Source: Nereocystis luetkeana (taxonomy: Eukaryota > Sar > Phaeophyceae > Laminariales > Laminariaceae). From it: a stretch of 64,000 nucleotides of DNA. This document shows positions 1 to 9,849 of this stretch, in pieces. Positions within the stretch are counted from its first letter, which is position 1; each line of letters opens with the position of its first letter. The DNA lies in NCBI GenBank assembly GCA_031213475.1, contig JARUPZ010000002.1, positions 6,581,049 to 6,645,048 on the forward strand. The letters run 5' to 3'. The translations under genes were made by a program, and so were the position numbers. A model generated the notes under the pieces. The model ran no database searches and had not been told where the DNA came from. It saw only the letters and a program-made list of their open reading frames with translations.

Positions 1-114
1 AGGACACAAAACAGGCTCCCGGCTAGCAGGGAAATAATCAATACACGCCAACACCAGACATGGTAACACCAAAAAAATACCGAACCGCGTCGACCACCCC
101 CCGGACGCACGTAC

Positions 115-275
115 CTGGTGTTGCTCGCAAAGATGCCGGAAAAACACGTACCCGGCCGAGGCATCCGCGACGTTATTGTCCCGCACTCGCCCTCCCGTAA
201 AGCACACGAGGTCAGGCTGGAGGCGCCCCGACTTCAGGCCCTGCACAAGCCGTCTAATGCGGGAAGCATACTCCA
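115..275 (-). CDS. Conserved exon of an unidentified protein
   Basis: A 161-nt open exon on the minus strand is bounded by an acceptor (GACAG just above 275) and a strong donor (GTACGT at 114-109). It encodes 53 full codons after a split codon. The peptide contains QPDLVCFTGGR and NNVADASAGYVFFRHL, a regular mix of hydrophobic strand and helix residues typical of a folded domain, not of chance translation. The 'PD.V.FTGG' run followed by a conserved-looking Asn/Asp/Ala stretch recalls YdcF/DUF218-like proteins, but I cannot confirm this. The next exon must lie below position 1, outside the window. No upstream exon was recognised above 275, where a long trinucleotide repeat occupies the intron. 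Confidence 0.6.
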
Positions 276-289
276 CTGTCACCTGGTGG

Positions 290-369
290 TAGTAGTTGTA
301 GTAGAAGTGGTGGTTTTAGGAGGAGGAGGAGGAGGAGGAGGAGGAGGAGGAGGGGGAGTAGTGGTAGTG

Positions 370-406
<37 letters not shown>

Positions 407-407
407 C

Positions 408-463
<56 letters not shown>

Positions 464-465
464 GG
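290..465. repeat. Compound trinucleotide microsatellite (GGA)n/(GTA)n
   Basis: A GGA run (about 320-352) passes into a GTA/GTG run (about 357-463). It lies in the intron just upstream of the minus-strand exon at 115-275. Read on the minus strand it is (TAC)n and (TCC)n, so the pyrimidine-rich stretch before that exon's acceptor is partly microsatellite. Confidence 0.95.
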
Positions 466-736
466 TGGAGCGGGGGGGAGGAGACACGAGAGCGGAGAGC
501 CGAGGGGAGGTACAAAACTTGTTTCGATTAATAAACCCATACCCACATTTTTGTGGAAAAACCACTTGGAATTAGTGAGGTACTTTGTTCTTATCCCAAA
601 AGGGCTACTGCTGCAAAGGCCAGTCGCGGATAGCACCCGCTACGTACGTAAAACCGGGCCTGTTAGATAACGCCTCCTCTCCAAAGACATCAGGCCTGAG
701 CGAATGGAGGCTGAAAAAAAATAGCAGTGTCTTGCC
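466..736. other. Unassigned single-copy-looking sequence
   Basis: No exon with paired splice signals was recognised here. It separates the microsatellite from the G-run at the 3' end of the LINE. Confidence 0.4.
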
Positions 737-3700
737 GGGGGGGGGGGGGGGGGGGGGTGGGGGCGGGGGGTACTCATTTTTTGCTTGCCTTACGAATCAT
801 TTGACCATTGACCTCGCATCCCTTCCGAGACGGAGCACGGTTCCTACTTCTAATAGAGACACCTCCAACATTTGGGCGCTCATTACGTTGTTTCCAGATA
901 TTACATAGAAACGTTTAGCCCTTTTTTTCACCCCCTTCCTGTTTTCGCCGCCTGTGGTCACCATTCATCTCCTAGGATAGCGATCGTTTTCTCGCTACAA
1001 TCTAGCGTGCCAAACTCTTCCGTATCACAGTCGCCTATTTTGTTCATCTCCTCCTCTAATACATCCCGTTCCTCCTTGTGCATTTCACATTCTCCCACTA
1101 TGTGGGTTCTACTCTCTGTTCACTTGCCAAAAGGGCACATCTGTGAATCTACTCTCTCCTCTTCCCGGCTACTGGTATACCTCTTTCTTCTTGCTGGTAG
1201 ATCCAGGTCCCCTACACGAAATCGCAGTTTCAGCGTTTTCGCGAAGTCCTATGGGTCGTGCAAATGCGTTTCCATTCCTATCTCTTCTCTTAGCCCCCCG
1301 TATCTCTCCAAGCGCTTCTCCGCTATCGCCTCATCTTTAGCGCTAGCCTCCATCCCTTGTTTCTATCCTTTCTTCGAGGGCTGTCTTGTACCCTCCAAAC
1401 TTCTCTATGGACAGCATTCCGTGTTGGTTTCCTCCCGGACACTTCCATATCTTCTCGACTACGCTATCCCACCTTATTCCAGCTCGCCCTTTGCTACTTT
1501 CCCCCTATCAGCTATGGCTGGCAGCCTCTTGTTTGGCATGTTCCTTACTTTGTATTGTCATTTCAACTTTCTCCCATATCTATTTGTCTTAAGTGGGTAC
1601 ATTTCCACTTCTGCTCTCAATTTCGTATTCCTCGTCGTACTTGAGCATGCTACCAATACTAATTTTTGTAGCTGCTGTCATCTGCACTGTTCACGAAGTT
1701 TGCGTTCCCTTCCCATGTTTTTCCTGCGTATTTTAGCTTTGGTGCATTCACATCAGCATCAGCATCAGCATCAGGATATATCCCTTAATTCTACTGTCAA
1801 GGTACGAATCTGTTAGGATCGCATCCATCTTGCCTACGTGTGCTTTACCGTTTCCTATCACTTTTGCTATGTATGCATTCCAATAGATATCTCTACACCA
1901 AGGTACGTATACTATTAATAGTCTACGATCGGTGATTCATCTTCTCGCCATTTCCAATTGAAATTTACCGGGCTCACCTTATCTTCGTTACAAACAATTA
2001 CTGCGCACTTCTTGACGTTCGCCGTCACCCTCCATTCCCTAGTGTACTTGAGCTTATTCTCTGTTTATTTCTGCAATCCTTCGGGTGTTTCTGATATCCC
2101 TATCAAATCATCCGCAAACATCAATCATGATACCGTACTTTCCCCCACCGTGACTCCCTGTTTTGTTGCTTCGACTGCTACTATCAAGTCGTCAATATAT
2201 ATCTTGAACAGAATAGGTGATAACATACATACCTGTGCAACTCTTTGTGAAATATCAACACACTCCGACACTTCCCGGTCCAGCATCACAGCACTTTTAG
2301 CACATTTGGTCGTGTTCTTCATACTCCACATCTTTTCTCTGATTCCTATTTCCCACAACTTTTCCCACAACCCTGCATGCGGTGTCACAAGCCACCTGAA
2401 CATCTAAAAATAAACAGTACGTTGTTAGCCCTCGCGTTTTTCTTACCTTGGATCACATTACCTAGTGTGTACGTGTACACACGCTCTTACGCAGCTACGG
2501 TTGGTTTGGCCTGAACCCTGTCTGCACTTCCGCCTATTCAGTCTTTCTTCTCCAACCATTGTTCCCATTTCTATCGTTCAAAACCTTACAAAACGTTTTT
2601 CCCACTGTACTTGGTAGCGTTATTCCTCCATTGTTTCCCGGGTCAGCCTTATCTCCTTTTTTTTCAACAAGAGTACTGCAGTACTACTCCTTCTGTCCAC
2701 CACTGCGGTGGGTACTCGTTTTTCCATACCCATTTATACAACATGACCATCATGAGAAGCATTGCTTCCCCCCCGTACTTCATAAGTTCATCCTCTGTTA
2801 GCTCTGCCCCTGCTGCCTTTCTATTCCCAAGTGTAGCGGCACACTTCTTTACTTTATTCCCTTGTGAACTGCCTCTGTAACCCTCCTGAAGCACTGTCTT
2901 TGTAACCCTCCTGAAGCACTGTCTTCGGTCTCTGATGCATCTGCGTTCGCCTCTGCCCCCCCCTTTGATTTCCTTCTCGAATTCTGCGTCCAACGTTCCG
3001 TTGGCTGCGAGCGTTCCTGGCTTGCAGTAATGACATATTAATACATCCCTTTTGCCTTTCGAAATACAAATCGATACACCGTTCCGTGCTTTTAAGGCAG
3101 CTATTCCCGCGTCTGCCTTTCCCCCTTTTTGCCCAGTATGACTTGTATCCCTACCCACAGCTGCTTCCTCCCGCCATCAAAGTCTCCACTCGTTTTATTA
3201 ACTGCGTCTTTCCATATGCCTTCCTGCTTTTTCTCTACCATCTCTTTTACATTATTTCCAGCTAAAGTATGCTCCTCCCACCCTGGCGTAGTCTTAATCG
3301 ATGTATATCTTGCGTGTGCCTTCCTCCGTACTCTTAAAAAACATTTTATATTTCCTCACCCCACCATTATACGCTCGGTTGCATACTATCAACTCCTTCC
3401 CTACTACTATACTCGCTGTGGTCTTGATCAATTGCTCCCATCCTTTCATTGTCCTAGCTCTTGCATTATCCCTCTCCATATCGTTCTTTGTCGCGCCTGT
3501 TCTTTCCAACAGCTCAGAACTTTCCTCGGCATTTTTGGCCATCTCTTCTTGGAACTCTTCCCGTTTTTCTTTTACTTCTAGTTCATCTATTCTCCATATG
3601 CACAATTTCCTACCTCGCCTAGAATTGATAACTCTCGTCTACTGACTGTCTGCCCATACTACATAGACAGTGATCCGTAGTTCCTAGGTCCTCTGCGCAT

Positions 3701-4640
3701 ACATGTACCTCCGTTTCCTTACTACAGTACTTTCATTTTTTACCACCATAACGTCAAGAATGGAGCTTTCTCCCTTTTGTGTGCACTGTCTAGTCCATCC
3801 TAGCCCTGCCGTTTTACTCCGTCGTTACGCGTTCGTCTCGTTGTGCTTCATGGACTTCAACATATCTACCCCACTCTCATAATTTGTTACTCCTCCATGC
3901 CGTCCAATGTTCTCATTCGGGTTGCTTGCCTTCCCAATTCTAGAATCAAAATATCCCACCAGTACTACTTCTCCCAGCATTTCATACATGTGTGCGCCTA
4001 CCGCTACTTCTCCGAACTTTCTCTGCATATATTTTACCGTACTCTTCGAGTCTGGGGGTATATAGATGGTTCCTAAGAAATACTATTTCTCTCCCCGCCC
4101 CCCTGGTACCTTAATCCATATGCTTTCGTCGAACTTTGTGTCTTTGATCACCTCAATTATGTCACACAGGAATCCTTTGACTAGGAACCCTACTCCCCCC
4201 GACCCTCTATTCTTGCCATTATGTTCCTTCCTCTTTCTCCCTATCCATGCGTATTCTCCAACTTTGCATCCTACCCCCCCCCCCCCCTTTTTCCTGCGAC
4301 TCTTGAAGTCTCACTATGTCTAGGTCGCGCTGACTTACAAGTCCCACTATGTCTAGGTCGCGCTGACTTACTTGTTGGGCCATTTTTATTTTTTCGCGCT
4401 ATTTCGTGGCGACTCCACATACGTCCTATGACCCTTAATTAATTATTAGCTTTTTTTTATCCTATTTTTCGTTTCACTGGTCGACTCTGTTATTGTCTAT
4501 TGTTCCTTCGCCGTCGCTACGACTACTCATGTTCTCTCTTCTTTGAGTTTGCTTTCCATTTTCGTTCTTGTTTTTTGTCTGCTTGCTCTACGCCACGCAG
4601 TTTCTCCCCCATTCCCTTTGGGCCGCTGACTGCTTCCTAC
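737..4640 (-). mobile_element. Non-LTR retrotransposon (LINE) with endonuclease and reverse transcriptase, decayed
   Basis: Read on the minus strand, degenerate reading frames give, in order: an exonuclease/endonuclease/phosphatase-type domain (about 4330-3800; motif GEVVLVGYFDSRIGKASNPN), a charged linker (about 3600-3290), the thumb/palm lead-in (about 2830-2660; KYGGEAMLLMMVMLYKWVWK) and the reverse transcriptase core (about 2400-2100; SPILFKIYIDDLIVAVEA, then MFADD). A C-terminal region ends at a stop codon at 776-774. Many frameshifts and stops interrupt it, so it is a dead copy. The 5' limit is uncertain: ORF-like sequence fades between 4480 and 4640. Internal duplications are visible near 2878-2930 and 4310-4375. 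The 3' end is a stop codon plus GTAC and then a C-run (G-run 737-770 on the plus strand), with no longer 3' UTR. Confidence 0.9.
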
Positions 4641-4648
4641 CCCCCCTT

Positions 4649-4791
4649 GCACTGTCTGCCCGGTCGGTGAAAACCCGACATGCTCCGCCCCGGCATTGTA
4701 GGAATGCGAGGGTCTATGGCCATACGACCACGACCATGCATGAGATCGAGTGCATCTCTCCTATTGAGTACCCCCCCCCCCCCCCCCCCCC
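4649..4791 (+). mobile_element. Short SINE-like repeat, copy 1
   Basis: About 120 bp starting GCACTGTCTGCC and ending GAGTA plus a 21-base C-run. It is about 90% identical by eye to 5217-5349. It holds the segment GTCTATGGCCATACGACCA, which resembles the 5' start of 5S rRNA, and a small hairpin GAGAT-ATCTC. The terminal TTGAGTACCCCC matches the 3' terminus of the neighbouring LINE on its coding strand. A short C-run (4641-4646) also precedes the copy, as if it had entered a C tract. Confidence 0.65.
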
Positions 4792-5216
4792 TCCTAACCC
4801 CCTCTCCCCTACGATATATAGGTTGGGTTGGCGTCGGTTTGTGACGACACTGTAAATAAAACATGCCGCTCACTACGTGAGCTAGACAACCAGGGTACCG
4901 TTTTTTGTTTTCGTTTTTTTCGGCGGTCGGTCACAGGTGGTTGTCGAGTTAGACCATCTGTTCGAGGTGAACAACCTTTACTCCGCACAAGTGGAAATGA
5001 TCGTATCACGTAGTGTTTAAGGTAAGGCACCCACGAGGCAGTTACATAGTCTCGAAATTGCTGTCTCTGGAAGTGGCTACACCGGAAATTAAATCAACTA
5101 ATGGAAGCCGTCATCCATATGCAAGTCCGCCTCACAAGCGGTTCTTAGTAGGATGCACTTCACCCTTTATGCGACTCGCCAGACACCTCATGGCGCTTCG
5201 CGCTTGGTGCAAGCAA
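4792..5216. other. Unassigned sequence between SINE-like copies
   Basis: Contains a T-rich stretch at about 4900-4920 and no recognisable exon. Confidence 0.3.
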
Positions 5217-5349
5217 GCACTGTCTGCCTGGTCGGTGAAAACCCGACATGCTCCGTCCCGGCATTGTAGGGATGCGAGGGTCTATGGTCATACGACTACG
5301 GCCATGCATGAGATCGAGTACATCTCTCCTATCAAGTACACCCCCCCCC
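5217..5349 (+). mobile_element. Short SINE-like repeat, copy 2
   Basis: Second copy of the 4649-4791 repeat, with the same start (GCACTGTCTGCC) and the same body. It ends AAGTACA plus nine C. It is collinear with copy 1, with scattered substitutions only. Confidence 0.65.
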
Positions 5350-7067
5350 TTACGTCCGTTCACCCTAGGACTACGTCTCAGTTTCCCTATTCCATTAGCT
5401 ATACATGCTCTCCATCTTAGTCTTCTAACCCATGCCGACACATTTTTAGCCCCATCGCCTGCCACTCCATGCTCGCTTTCGGTTTCAGTATGACTCGAAA
5501 AAGTTTTCCCTCCTGTTCTACTTTTCCTATTGCAAAGCAGTACAGCCCTGCTGCGTCGCACTTCCTCTAGGACTCTATCCTCGTCATGTCGCTAGGAACT
5601 CAAAATATCAGCACTACTACTGTAGCACTTTACCCTTCCATTATTTCTTCCTCCACCAGCCCTGCCATGCCGTATCACTCCTATCTAGATCGAGAATACC
5701 TCCAGCTTGTTTGTGTTCATATTTGTAGTAGGAAGTGCTCAAGTTACTGGGACTTCCCAATCTTAGTACTCGTTGAGGGGCTGGTGTCTTTTCAGTTATT
5801 TGGCAGACGCACCACACAAAATAGTGTCGCCAACACGGGCTCGTGGCCTGCAGCCAACTTCAACCCCTTCAGCACAACTACGTTACGTTTGTGACAGGCG
5901 ATTTTGCATGGTAACCATCCTGGCATCCCACGATCGTATCTTTTATATTCTTGCCCCGCTGCTGCACTGGTTACTTCCCTCCAGGGAGCTCATTTTTACG
6001 GTGCAAGGTTCAAGGACGGCTTGCATAGCACGAAGTCTGACTCACACATCGGAATACCCCGTACGTAACTTTCTCCATCGTATGTACGTTTCATCATGGG
6101 AAGCTACCCCACTAATGCTCCCGAGTAGACCTTCGCCGTCGAAAGCTTGGCCAACGATCCTCCCACATTTTGTACCGGCTTCTATCCTTCAAGATAATAT
6201 GACAACTACGTACCGCTTGATGCTCCTTCTCTTTGGCCATGTGGTCGGTCAATTTCAAGGTGTTTATTTCTTGGCTTTAACAAGGTCTTGACTTAATGCT
6301 ATGCATCATCCACCCCTCCCCCTCACTTGGCGCATGGTAGGTGCATCTACAGTAATGTCGGGGATTCTAGGAGTATTGTCAGACCAGATTTCCACCAGCC
6401 AGGAGAAATGGATATTTTTCCAGGTATCTTACCCCAAGACCCAACCTTCACGTGAATTGAACAAGTCGGGGCGGCCTCGGTGTATCTACAATATGTGTGC
6501 TGCATGCAAGGTGCTCCGCTTCATGCTAGTTTTCGGTGTGTCTTGACGGGGGGAGGACATAGCGCCGCCTCGATATCATTTTCGCCTCCAGTTCTTGCGT
6601 CAATTACCCCCCAGGATTGTCCGGCTCGATCCTTAGTTTTGTTTTTTCTCCTACGTCATATGTATATGCGGGGAACGTGTCTTATCGTCGCCCTTGCTTG
6701 GCTGCTACGGTAGGTCGCACCCCCATCTTGCCTTCAGCATGTCTGCACGTTAGCAAGAATGCCAGCGGCTTTGAAAGGGGGAAGCTCAGAGTCGATGCAA
6801 GCCACGGTATAGACAACGGGCCGATGTCGATGACGCGTTGACAAGGTGGAAATAACATTTCACGGCACCGAGGCGCTCGAAGACATCCGAAATACACTCG
6901 ACACGTAAGGCCAGTGATACGGTCTACCGCAATTCAGGACAGCAGCACGCGGCGCTTGGCACAGCCTCTATATAGCCGCACCACAGAGCAGCCGTGGGCG
7001 CGCTCAAGGCTTGAGGAAGGGATTCCTTCCTGCGCCGGCGACAGCACTAGGCGGTATAAATGCGTAC
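5350..7067. other. Unassigned region, possible 3' part of the AT-hook gene
   Basis: No exon with convincing coding content was found, but the minus-strand gene starting at 9286 must continue here, because its second visible exon ends with a good donor at 7067. The stretch holds generic non-coding sequence and short GGGG tracts. Confidence 0.35.
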
Positions 7068-9286
7068 CTGATCTCTGACCAGATGCTTCCCGATCACCAC
7101 CATCACTTGCCGAAGCTCGGGGTTATGCAACAGGTCTTGGTCAGACATCTGCCGGTGTCGCACACGCAAGCGAGGGGCAGGAAGGGCGACAATTACTACC
7201 TGGCACCAGGCACAGCAGCAGTGGATTGTAGATTGCAGTATGGAAACACATGCTGCGGTCTCAGGACCATAGTTGCAGGCAGTGGGAAGAGCATCCACTA
7301 GTAGCTCCCGAACACAAACAGCATGACCCTGCCGCCGTTCGACGCGGGCTTGGTGGACTGCTCACGCTCGCACCGCCCGCGCACGAGGGCGTATCGAAAC
7401 TCTACGTGCTCTTGTTGCTGCTGTAAGAATACGGAGCGATTAGGTGTAACATGCAGCAAGTCGTACGTACCACATATGCTTCGATCAGGTTGGAACCCCC
7501 AAACCTTGCAACGGTAACGGCTCTACGATGCATTTGACACGCTGCCCAACTCCACGTCCATCAGCAGGCACACACACAGTCACCGCGACCACTAAAAACG
7601 CTACCATACATGCTGATACCAGAAGCACCGCTGTCTTTACCAGTGCCATATACACCCTAATCGCGATGGGCCAAATCCGCCAGCCTGATTCAACACTCAA
7701 ATCCAAACCGCATCAAATTCCACAGCAAAACCCTGACGCTTTAGATAGGAGCCTTTAGTCTGTACCCTAAACCTGGTACTTGCCATTTGCTATTAATACT
7801 ATCGTACCCTCCATCGTGCACGCCGTGCCCAATACCCGGTGCTCAGATACTGTTAAGAATGATACTGTAACCTCGATCGTACACGCCGCAAGGCGCGGCT
7901 GTCGCCTGCTACCTGCATCAAACGAGCGGTCTCCTCGTCCTCTTCCGCCTTTGGGACTGGCAGCCTGCTATCCGTAACCTCTTCGTCGAGACCGGCCAAA
8001 ACGTCCAGGTTAGCGAGCAGCGTCAGAGCCGACGGCAACTCTTCAGTGTCCACGTCCGTATCCATGTCCTTCCCGAGGCCGAACTCGTCTCCGAACTCTG
8101 CATCCCGCCCCCCCGCCCCCTCCCATAGTGACGCGGCGTCTTCTTCGGCGCCTCGGGCGAGCAGACCGTCTCGGGCGGCCGCTGCGGCGGCAGCGTTTTT
8201 TTGCTGGGGACCACCCCCCTCCCCCTCATCGAAAGGCATCCTCTCCATATCCACCCCCCCATCTAGCTCCTGTTGCTGCTGCTGCTGGTGCTGCTCCGCT
8301 TGAAGGAGGCGACGACGGCGTGCCAGGCGACTCTTAGTGAAAGCTCGCCGGTCGGCTTCCTCCTCACGGAGAAGGAGTTGCATCAGGCGTCGCTGCTCTG
8401 CCGGGCCGCCCCCGGCTCCGGCTCCGCCCCCTGCGCCGGCCCCGCCCGCCGCCGGCGCCTTGGACATATCTCCCTCCTCAAAGTCGTCGGGGTCGCCGTC
8501 ATCGCCGTCGTCGAGAGCTTCGAGGCGGCGCCTCAGAAGGACGCCACCGTCGGGGCCCAGGTCGTCCCTGGCGAGGCGGTCGGCGAAGCTCTCGAGCCCT
8601 TCGAGGGTGCGCCGCACGGCCCCCGTGCGGCTGCTGTCGGCTTTCTCGTCGCTATTTAGGACCTCAGCAAATGTTTCGAGCTCTCTCAGCTCGAGCTTTT
8701 TTCTTGCCGCATCATCGCTCCTCCTACCGTCGCCGTCGTCGTTGTTGTTGTTGCTGCTGTCGAGGCCGTTGTCGCCACGCTCGGGATTACCACGGCCACG
8801 GCCACGACCACGACCAGCCTCTTCTTGCGAGAGCAGCGGCCGACTCCCCCGGCCGCCCCGACCCCGGCCGCTCGCTTGCGCGGTCCGTCCTGACCCTGAC
8901 CCCTTTGGACGCCCGCGGCCGCGCTTGACCGGCGGAGCGGCAAGTGGTTCTTCTCCTTCAACGCCGCCGTTTGGCGATGCTTGAAACAAACCAAGGGATC
9001 GAGATCGAGGGTGGGCATGGGCTCGGAGGCATCCAGGCGACACAAGTTCGTGCCGTGATCCAAGCAAAGGCTGCTGAAAGGCGAGCGCTTGAAGGGGGGT
9101 GCCAGTAGATGCCCCTGCTGTTGGGCTAGTTGTGCTGGGTGCCGGGCTTGACATGATAAGTGCAACAGAGCCACAGCTGTTGTACAGTAGTCTTGCCATG
9201 GTGCTGGCGATGACACCCCACGTTTCAGGGCGGCTACGGTGCCGCCTCCCCCTCCTCTCATTCGATGGTGGTGCGAGGCCTAGCAT
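7068..9286 (-). CDS. AT-hook, acidic low-complexity protein (partial, two exons)
   Basis: Exon 1 runs 9286-7913 (458 codons), open from the first ATG to a donor CAG|GTAGCA. A second in-frame ATG at 9199 may be the true start. Exon 2 is 7148-7068 (27 codons, MSDQDLLHNPELRQVMVVIG onward), flanked by CCGGCAG and GTACGC; both junctions are phase 0. Features: an AT-hook, KRGRGRPKGSGSG (residues 121-133); RGG/GR-rich runs (about 140-168); an Asn run; two related leucine-rich segments (LETFAEVL, LESFADRL); Gly/Ala, Gln and Ala runs; and an acidic tail. AT-hooks bind the minor groove of AT-rich DNA, so a nuclear chromatin-linked role is likely. No catalytic domain is visible. The sequence ALAFQQP near residue 67 could mimic a plastid-targeting site, but no clear signal peptide precedes it. 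The 3' exons are not located. Confidence 0.7.
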
Positions 9287-9849
9287 AGGGCATAGGGGGG
9301 CTTCAGCGCCCCAGAGTCGCCTCTGTTGGTGTTAGAGATTGCGAGAATTTTGGGTTGATGTTAAAGCAGGGAGTTCCATCCAGATGTGGAAGCCTTAAGA
9401 ATCAGCGGTTTCGGATTTCGGAAATTCGAAAGGTACGCGTGATCGACTGTCGGCTATAACCTGTAACGCTGTAAACGACGTAACGTCTCATAACGTGCGT
9501 GATTGCGAACATGCCTCTACCCGTACGTACCAGTACATGTCCTGTACCAGGTATATCATAGAACATCGGGGTATCTTTAGCTGGCGCACGAGTATTTGCA
9601 AACAAAATTTTGATGGCCTCACGGAGCATGAAGCATTTCTCCTGCTCCAGCGCACGTCCTTCTTTCCTGCAAAATATCATCGATGCGTCGTCACCTGTGC
9701 TACAAATACACCATCAGTCATGATACATCTTCTTGATACAGGAGGAACGGAACACTATATACAGTAGTGTGAACTGACCAGAGGAGATAATCAACCTAAA
9801 CCTATCAAGTTATGAGCGATGAAGAGTGAGAACACACGAAAAAGTAACA
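9287..9849. promoter_or_regulatory. Divergent intergenic region between AT-hook and EF-hand genes
   Basis: 563 bp separate the start codons of two genes transcribed away from each other, so it should hold both promoters. No TATA box was assigned. One copy of the TACCAGGTA palindrome lies near 9537. Confidence 0.45.

Noticed and set aside
118-531. Open frame across the trinucleotide repeat on the plus strand
   Set aside because: It is the antisense of a spliced exon plus a microsatellite; glycine/valine runs only.
872-1816. Long plus-strand open frame of 314 codons
   Set aside because: It is antisense to the LINE reverse-transcriptase C-terminus and has no domain of its own.
8337-8984. Plus-strand frame of 215 codons opposite the AT-hook exon
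   Set aside because: Arg/Ser/Pro low complexity, complementary to the GC-rich minus-strand exon; no splice signals.
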